DNA of 64,000 nucleotides from Nematostella vectensis (Eukaryota; Cnidaria; Anthozoa; Actiniaria; Edwardsiidae). Below, one piece after another: positions 57,906-64,000 of this stretch. The translations under genes were made by a program, and so were the position numbers. Every line of letters begins with the position of its first letter. Position 1 is the first letter of the stretch. Location: contig NC_064037.1 of NCBI RefSeq assembly GCF_932526225.1, positions 18,142,471-18,206,470 of the forward strand, written 5' to 3'. The notes below the pieces were generated by a model. It saw only the letters and a list, made by a program, of their open reading frames with translations, ran no database searches and was not told the origin of the DNA.

Positions 57906-59248
57906 CTAAGGAAAAGCGAGAGATAAATTACCCAACCTGTTGTTTGTGGTAAAATCGGCTGCCAAAGAAAGAGCCGGAGTCTCCCCTGTAGCGTTTGGGA
58001 CAGAACTTTCAGCTAGTGCATCTGCCACCCGCTCGGCGTTCATAACCTTCCCCGTCTGCGAATAATAATCCGCTGTAGAAGTAGACTTCCAGCCGACGTG
58101 TCTTGCCACATCTTCCGTAGACACCCCAAGAAGTGAGAGAGTGATGGAGCACCCGCTTCTAAAACCGTGCATCGTCTCCCCTTCTAGGATGTCCGCTTTA
58201 CCCAGGTGTAGTTTAAGCCTGTTCGCGATAGTAGAACCTACAAAGGGGTTGTCTGAAACCTTGGTTGCACCATCGGTTGCCCTAAATATGTAACCTTCCC
58301 TCAGGTTAATTTTCATTATATCACATAGCTTGATATATAGACGAAGGTTCGCTACCGGGCAGGCTACGGGGTCTAGGCATATTTCTTAATCGGAAAAACG
58401 TTAGTATCCCCTCCGCCCCGTAACGTCTTACCGTATGTATGCCGGAACCAGATGGTTTCCCCATCTTTGGAAGCAAGCGCTTCCTTGGTTAAAACCCTCC
58501 CTAGGCCCGAAGCTCGATCGCCGGCAAAGAAATCCAAACAGAAAAACGCCAAATCCCTAGCGTGAATATGTCGTTGGATAGAGGTGGCTTTTTCGACAAA
58601 AACCAAGTTCCGAAGGAAGCGGCAAAGCTTGGCTAGCTTATCAAAGAAAATTGGCGTGGCCTGCTTCGGACTTACGTGAGCCATCGCCTGCTCTTCTCGG
58701 ATAGATGTAAGATAACCCTTTGCTGACCGGTGTGACGAGGGATTGCCAATGTTTAGCATTTCATTCCACTCGCCTTTCCTCCCCGCTTCCGCAAAAATTG
58801 CCCGCAACTTGCCAATAATACTGTCGACCGTCCCTGCAGCTAGCCTAGACGGACACCTACACCGTGCCGAACCCGCGGAACCATACTTTGTACATGTTGG
58901 CTTATGAATCTTCGTGCGTCCCCCTTCATCCTTCCAGACCAGAAACCGATTAATATCTCGGGGGGACGCCGACATAAGGTTTTTAGGTGGCGTCAAAGAG
59001 TCTAAAAACCTTTTCAGCTCCTTAAGTAAGCTTGACGTTCGCTTCTGATATGGCTTATTATTCCTAGAGGATGTAAGGGATTCTAACCGCCGGTCCAAAA
59101 AAGGAAGGTCGATATTTATCTTCTTTTGGGTGTCGGCCTTATCTTTCTCCCGGCGCTGAAATCCACATCTCTGGCAAAACGAGAATGTGTGATCATTTGC
59201 ATACCCACACTCCGGACATCCTACCGCGGGAACCCATGCCCTTACCAC
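57906..59248 (-). pseudogene. Tyrosine recombinase of DIRS element
   Basis: The N-terminus has a CPECGYANDHTFSFCQRCG zinc-ribbon-like motif (CX2C...CX2C). The core-binding region (LLKELKRFLDSLTPPKNLMS; DINRFLVWKD) and a second Cys-rich CTKYGSAGSARCRCPSRLA follow. The catalytic domain has FFAGDRASGLGRV (first Arg), after a frameshift near 58380 continuing ANLRLYIKLCDIMKINLREG, then HGFRSGCSITLSLLGVS (His-x-x-Arg) and HVGWKSTSTADYYSQTGKV with the probable nucleophilic Tyr. Apart from the frameshift, the R-HxxR-Y set is present. Confidence 0.88.
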
Positions 59249-59371
59249 TTCGGGAAGGTCCTAAACAGAAAATAAAAGGCGGGAAAAGAAGGGGTGAATT
59301 AATTAAAATAAACAACATAATTCGTTTCAAGCTACTGAAAGTATTTAATGCAAAAGTATTGCCCCCTGTAG

Positions 59372-60400
59372 CTACATAACATAACCCAGATTGTCCATAT
59401 ACATCAGTCTAATACAGCTCGTCGTACCAACAAAGTCACTTCTCTTGAGCGATAACCCTGAAAACCCAAAGGTCCCATTGAAGGGCGCGCGGCTGCCACG
59501 GAGCCGCTCCTGATTTAGCCACGGAGCCGCTCCTGATTTAGCGGGGAACAGTAGCGAAGATAACGAGCCCCGACTGCCCAGCTTGAAAGACGCCGCCGCT
59601 CTCCGCTTTAAAACAGACCACCAATACTTCCTCGGGGTAATGTCCGGCACCACAATAGAGAACGGACAAGCTCGCTTAGAGAGATGCCCAAGCAACGGGC
59701 CCATGAGAATGAAGGGTGGGAAGACATACGCGTTTTCCTCGGGCAACAGAGAATGCGCAAAAACGTTCGTGCTCTCCGCTTGAACGCAGGGGAGCTGGGA
59801 GAAAAACCGCAACGGGCGGCCGGCGTGATCGTGCATCACGTTAGACGGTAACGCCATCAGGTCAATAGAGTGCGGGCCGAATGCGATATCAATGCTTCTC
59901 CATGTCTGCGCACTTAAAGTGCAGTCGAGATCGGATAATACGCGCGATGGGGAATCGGCAGGGTTGTTGCGAGAAGGAACAAAGTACAGGACCAGTGCCA
60001 GGTTCTTGGCGAACGTAAACGCGAATAAGCGCTTTATAATACTCGATATTTCCGCCGACTTCGAGACTTGCCTCTGCCACGCGCCTAGTAGCACCTTGTT
60101 ATCCGTATAGACGACTCTAACATTTGTGTAGTGACAAAGCAGATTTTCCAGCGTGAACAACAAAGCCAGAGCTTCCTTCTCGGCAATAGGTTGCTGCCAC
60201 TCGGCCTCGTTCCAGTACCCCCTTGTCTGGATATCAGCCTGCGATGGCTAGGACAAACACCCGCCCCACCATGTATTAGACGCATCAGAATACAAAACGA
60301 CGCCCAGGTAAAATCCGGTTTCCAGGGTAGACAACCTTCCCATGTGTCAAGAAAACGCCAATAAGAAATCTCCTGCCTGAGCGGATATTTTGAAAGCCGC
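59372..60400 (-). pseudogene. DIRS RNase H and downstream linker
   Basis: Minus frame from 60285 and 60163: an EKEALALLFTLENLLCHYTN-like stretch broken by a frameshift, then VRVVYTDNKVLLGAWQRQVS with the catalytic Asp, FVPSRNNPADSPSRVLSDLD (DIRS-type RNase H C-terminus) and SIDIAFGPHSIDLMALPSNV, a linker typical of this order. The frame stops at 59372 before the recombinase. Confidence 0.75.
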
Positions 60401-61568
60401 GGAACGATGAGCGCTTACCATTGCTAGAAATACTATGTTCGTATATAGCTTTGCCGCTGGCACGAGCAAAGAAAAAGACGTCGTTTTTCCTGCGAACTTC
60501 TGTAGGTTCTTGAGAGACACTGACTTCTTGCTTAGGATCTCTTCCCTTAGGGTCGCGAATTTGTCCTTTTTATCTTGTGGTAGGATAAACGCTTGCCGTT
60601 GCGAGTCACATGTAGCCCAAGGAGCGCACCTTTGTCTGGGGTTCTAATACACTCTTCTTTAAGCCGATGAAGTAGCCCAGGTCTAAAAGCACAGAGCAAG
60701 TGATGAACGCCGCCATCTCTGCCAGCTCCAGGTTGGAGAAATAAAGTGGCGCATGCACCACCGGGAGTCGCAATTGCCCTATATGTCGGTCGTCGATATA
60801 CTGTGAGCACGGTACTCCCAGGGTGTGGTGCGTTGCGGCCATACCCACTGTGTTGTATACAAACGCGCTGGCCTTTCAACCAAAGGGGATCGTAGCGTAA
60901 GTGAAATACCCCCCCTTGCCACTCAAGGCCAAAATACGTGGAGCTGCCTGGGGTGAGACGAATGTGATCGTACCCATTCTTATCGTCACATGTAGACTGG
61001 TAGTGTTCGGGTTCCACGTATTTAGGCAAATCCGTGAGGTAATCAAGGGTGAAGGGAGAGTCTTTTATCCACAAATTTAGAAATCTTTCGTCATGGCACA
61101 TGCGCGGCTTGGACGCTTCGATGGTAATGGGCAGCACCAAGTGAGGCGGATCGACCTTTCCCACCTGCCCAATGACGTTCAACGAACGATTTCTGACCCT
61201 CTCCTTTATGGTAGAGGTAATAAAAGCCTCAAAACCAGCACAGGAATTGGAATTGGGGAATATCATACGTGGTGGGAGCACACTATTACACTTGTTCCCT
61301 TGGAAAACTCCCTTATATGGGGTGAAATAATAAAAAATGTTGACCCCCTGTTCTATAATCGGCAAAACAAACTCTCTGAGTGTATTTCTCGCCAATGGGC
61401 CAAACAAGAGCGCAAATTTCTCGCAACGAAATTGTCAGGCCTTCGGAACATGAGCATTTCCGGGGATTCGTATGCCAAACCTTGCGCTACCATTCCAACC
61501 GACAACAGTGGTCCGACCCAGGTAGGGGGGTTCCCATCCTTTCCACACCACTGGGCTGGCTCCAGCAC
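60401..61568 (-). pseudogene. DIRS reverse transcriptase
   Basis: Reading begins FVARNLRSCLAHWREIHSES (61568-61353), shifts frame to FVLPIIEQGVNIFYYFTPYK, then SKPRMCHDERFLNLWIKDSP, LDYLTDLPKYVEPEHYQSTC and DDKNGYDHIRLTPGSSTYFG (palm block A). Near 60870 a frameshift separates LRYDPLWLKGQRV from FVYNTVGMAATHHTLGVPC-type sequence with the catalytic SQYIDDRHIGQLRLP at about 60780-60810 and LLDLGYFIGLKKSVLEP after it. All RT blocks are traceable but in three frames. Confidence 0.82.
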
Positions 61569-61989
61569 AGAATGCCTTCGGAGATTACAACAAAACTCCG
61601 TGAAACTCTACGAAAGAAAGTAAGGAACAAAATATATGAGCGAACTGTGTGCTAATTCCAAAACCCTGTGTGAAGAGTACAGAGGGAGGGACCCCACTAA
61701 CTAAGCCGAACCAAAAAGTTGTCCGAAGACGAACTATCGGGCGTTATTTAGTTTACCCGTCTGGTTGGCAAAAAATTTGTGTATGACCAAAAATTATAAA
61801 AACCCTAATATAAAGTGGCCTAAACTTGACCATAAAACCAAAAGAGGTGTAGGGACTAAACCTGCTACGCCAAAATAGACACGCCCCCGGCTTATTACTA
61901 ATAACCCCTGGACGCACATGCATTAACACACGCAGAGGCAACACAAATATTGTAATCAGCGTATTTATTATATGACCATAGATCTAACA

Positions 61990-62520
61990 TCTAGGCACAG
62001 CTAGCGCCTCTGCTGCTGGCGACCCGTGGGGAAACGGCGCGGCACGTTATACGGACGCGGGCGATTAGCACATCGAGAGGAGATATGGCCCCTAAGGCCA
62101 CTTGCAAAACACACCATATTGGCAAACCTCTGATATTGAGTCGCTGGGCGGCCATAACCCCTAGCGGGCTCACCTTGCTCTTCCTTGTCATTTACATGCT
62201 TATCAAGTCCGGTATGCGCGAATGTTCTTTATCCGCTAACATAGCAACAAAGTACGACTAAAAGTCTTTAACTGTGCCCGGAAGCTTTTCCCTTAAATGA
62301 CTGCGATTGCGTCGTAACTGGCTGCCTTCACGTCATTCTGTAGCCTTAACGCCTCATATTTATCAAAATCCTCCACCCGCCGGAATCCATAATTCGTAAT
62401 CTTGGCGCTGATGGAGCGCACGTCCTGCCCGTTAGCGGAGGCGTCATCTAGAGCTTGAATTCTGGCACGCAATGCCAGGAGATCCTCCGAGAATAAAAAG
62501 GAAAAAGAGTCGGGAATGAA
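61990..62520 (-). pseudogene. DIRS gag relic with zinc-knuckle remnant
   Basis: The minus strand reads LALRARIQALDDASANGQDV, ISAKITNYGFRRVEDFDKYE, ALRLQNDVKAASYDAIAVI, a stop, and near 62000-62170 GYGRPATQYQRFANMVCFAS with GLRGHISSRC. The latter looks like a CX2CX4HX4C knuckle with its second Cys changed to Ser. An Arg/Gln-rich end (PRRFPTGRQQQRR) follows. The 5' part begins next to the hairpin array. Confidence 0.6.
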
Positions 62521-62551
62521 ACTTTTTGTAAAAAAATAAATCTTACTGCTA

Positions 62552-62919
62552 GCTCAGGCCCTCAATGTTATCCGAGCAAACAAAACCCCAGCTCAGGCCC
62601 TCAATGTTATCTGAGCGGCTCAGGTACCTAATGTTACCATGAGCAAATGAAATACCCCCTGCTAGCTCGGGCCCTCAATGTTATCCGAGCAAACAAAACC
62701 CCAGCTCGGGCCCTCAATGTTATGAGCAGTAACCACCCCAACTCGGGCCCTAAATGTTATCCGAACAAACAAAACACCCTGTTTAGGCCCTCAATGTTAT
62801 CTGAGCACCCAACCTTGCTCGGGCCCTCAATGTTATCCGAGCAAAAAAGACACCAAGCTCAGGCCCTAAATGTTATCTGAGCATAAACCCCCTACTCGGG
62901 CCCTAAATGTTACCCGAGC
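62552..62919. repeat. Ten tandem hairpin units with co-varying stems
   Basis: Ten 24-27-bp units start at 62552, 62591, 62618, 62665, 62704, 62741, 62781, 62817, 62857 and 62894, with spacers of 1 to 20 bp that are not conserved. Each unit is a 5-6-bp stem around a conserved GCCCTMAATGTTAY loop. Units 4 and 8 pair GCTCGG with CCGAGC; units 2 and 9 pair GCTCAG with CTGAGC; unit 3 pairs GCTCA with TGAGC. Units 1, 5, 6, 7 and 10 are partly paired (wobble, A-C or shortened). The array lies just upstream of the DIRS gag in its own orientation. Confidence 0.9.
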
Positions 62920-63246
62920 GGGAAATAATAACTTAAAAGAAAATTATAACGTGATAACCCAAAAGAAACACTAAACGAATAAATATACCGTGAAATACGG
63001 TGTACAAAAACAAAAGACGAACGAAATAAAATGCGAACCTATAAGCCTAATAAATACAAATGAACTCTAAAGAACCATACTAGTGAACGCCCGGAACATA
63101 AACTGATGGCTTACGAAAGTAAACGCGAAGCGAAACCCAATTGTAGAAGGAGGCAGAACTACATATAATACCATAAACCTTAGTAGTAAGTGTAGTCTGC
63201 ATATAGGGTGGATTCCAGTCCCCCGGCCGCGCGGTCGTGGCGCGTT
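62920..63246. other. A-rich spacer, no gene seen
   Basis: The spacer contains TACCGTGAAATACGGTGTAC with a small CCGT/ACGG dyad near 62985, and nothing else I can support. Confidence 0.3.
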
Positions 63247-63445
63247 CTGATTGGTTGTTGAAAATGGCGTGCTGTGATAGGTCGTATTTGATAGGGCGGA
63301 AGTGACGTCACAGGTTGACTTTGGACTTGGGCCCTTGACCTTTGGACTTTAGGGGAAGGGGTGGTGATTGGTGGGATTTGATAGGGCGGAAGTGACGTCA
63401 TAGGTGAGGGTATTATTATGGGATACCTTAAAAAGAATATATAAG
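63247..63445 (+). promoter_or_regulatory. Promoter-like block with duplicated CCAAT/ETS/CRE sites and TATA
   Basis: Two copies of a module lie exactly 90 bp apart. Each has an inverted CCAAT box (GATTGGT) and TTTGATAGGGCGGAAGTGAC running into a full palindromic CRE, TGACGTCA (63303-63310 and 63393-63400), fused to an ETS core GCGGAAGTG. A TATA box, TATATAAG, lies at 63438-63445, about 40 bp after the second CRE. The layout predicts plus-strand transcription starting near 63470, reading into the open frame to the right. Site identities are from consensus motifs, not from experiment. Confidence 0.6.
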
Positions 63446-63504
63446 ATGGAAATTTTGAAGCGAAGAACATTGCTGCTTTGTTTGTTGATGATGAAGTGTT
63501 CTTG

Positions 63505-63702
63505 TAACGTAGAGGTAAAAAAGTAGGGTCTGCCTTAAAGTGCGGTACTCCTGTGGATTTTTCAAAAGGTCAGATAGGGTATGGCTTTTATTTCAATCAA
63601 GAAGAGGCTGAGGCAGTGAGAGAGGCTGTCGAGGAGGGAGTTAACGTCACCAATTCTGAGCCGCGGTCAGTTTTCCAACGGTCGCGTGTATTTTGCGTGT
63701 GA
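63505..63702 (+). pseudogene. Short open frame after the promoter block
   Basis: After a TAA at about 63505 a frame of about 65 codons reads GKKVGSALKCGTPVDFSKGQ, IGYGFYFNQEEAEAVREAVE and ends at a stop near 63702. Its KCGTPV resembles the CGxP start of a GRF zinc finger, whose second half is in the next frame (63620-64000), so one frameshift or a short intron may join the two. Confidence 0.3.
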
Positions 63703-64000
63703 CGTGAGACCTCCAAACAAGAAATGCGACCGGTTCGTGTGGGCGGAGCCTCCGAAGGAAGCAAAGAAGACGAAGGCAGTGCCACTATGGACACCACCCT
63801 CCAAGAAGAAGAAGGGCAAAGGCAAGAAGCTCCCTACAACTTGTGATAGACTTGGGCTTGCTGTGCAAGGCCATTGGAAATCTTACATTCAAGGTTTGTT
63901 GGACTGTCTATCCCCCGTGGATATTTTGAAGATGCTCCAGAAGGGGGAGTTGCCAGGCTTGTTGCGGGGAAGAGAGGAACAAGTTTGGGGTGTGACCAGA
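63620..64000 (+). CDS. Open frame with GRF-type zinc-finger signature, runs off the window
   Basis: From the stop at 63617-63619 the frame stays open for 127 codons to the end of the window. FSNGRVYFACDVRPPNKKC followed by DRFVWAEPP matches the second half of a GRF zinc finger (GR.F..C......C..F.W), a DNA-binding module found in NEIL3, TOP3A and many eukaryotic helicases or nucleases. A Lys-rich linker (PPSKKKKGKGKKLPTT) leads to a helical region (DRLGLAVQGHWKSYIQGLLD; VDILKMLQKGELPGLLRG). No ATG suits the start, so it may be an internal exon or follow a frameshift. Confidence 0.45.

Larger units (their letters stand above)
57600..62530 (-). mobile_element. DIRS-type tyrosine-recombinase retrotransposon
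   Basis: On the minus strand the order is gag (about 62520-61990), RT and RNase H (61568-59372) and a tyrosine recombinase (59248-57906). A tyrosine recombinase in place of a DDE integrase defines the DIRS order. I find no LTRs; the inverted or split repeats expected at the ends are not obvious, so the outer limits are approximate. Several frameshifts show it is defective. Confidence 0.85.

Overview
This window looks like a transposon-rich stretch of an animal nuclear genome, most likely an anthozoan cnidarian (coral or sea anemone). The reasons are AT-rich non-coding DNA with short splice-flanked open segments, metazoan retroelement families (Ty3/gypsy, BEL/Pao, DIRS-type tyrosine-recombinase elements, LINEs), a Helitron helicase relic, many TTAA- or TA-flanked inverted-repeat elements, and decayed copies of multi-copy protein families that I associate with corals and anemones. 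The organism call is inference; no conserved single-copy gene anchors it. There is no bacterial operon structure, no CRISPR array and no RNA gene that I can support.

Layout. 1-1.1 kb: unassigned DNA and a G-rich repeat. 1.1-5.8 kb: a young gypsy element with identical 123-bp LTRs and a 5-bp target duplication, its pol broken by an inverted copy of its own 3' end. 5.9-6.5 kb: a 20-bp minisatellite. 7.3-9.8 kb: a TTAA-flanked element with TATA-containing inverted ends. 10.6-13.1 kb: a decayed Cys-rich gene-family copy interrupted by a TTAA-flanked MITE. 14.2-17.8 kb: nested TA- and TTAA-flanked elements. 19.3-21.3 kb: a 47-bp satellite of exactly 42 units with a 16-unit higher-order period. 22-25.6 kb: a DIRS relic, a 0.43-kb direct duplication and a Helitron helicase relic. 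29-31.3 kb: a BEL/Pao relic split by a LINE with a 13-bp target duplication. 33.9-38.9 kb: a BEL/Pao element with paired 468-bp LTRs and an open integrase frame but no reverse transcriptase core. 39.9-44.5 kb: a RAG1-N-terminus-like RING relic, two decayed gene-family pieces and a LINE. 45.3-50.7 kb: LINE fragments, a minisatellite between inverted arms, and a gag-protease-RT BEL relic. 51.4-52.5 kb: a second copy of the 16.8-kb element and a lone exon. 54.5-57.6 kb: a second gypsy element cut off before its integrase. 57.6-62.9 kb: a DIRS-type element on the minus strand followed by ten tandem hairpins whose stems co-vary. 63.2-64 kb: a promoter-like block with duplicated ETS/CRE sites ahead of an open frame with a GRF-type zinc-finger signature that runs off the window.

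Most genes here are parts of selfish elements, so they work together only within an element: gag, protease, RT, RNase H and integrase (or tyrosine recombinase) for copy-and-paste. Only the two oldest-looking integrity signals, identical gypsy LTRs and an intact BEL integrase frame, suggest recent activity. The best candidates for something new are the co-varying hairpin array, the satellite's exact higher-order structure, the RAG1-like relic, and the duplicated promoter at the right edge.
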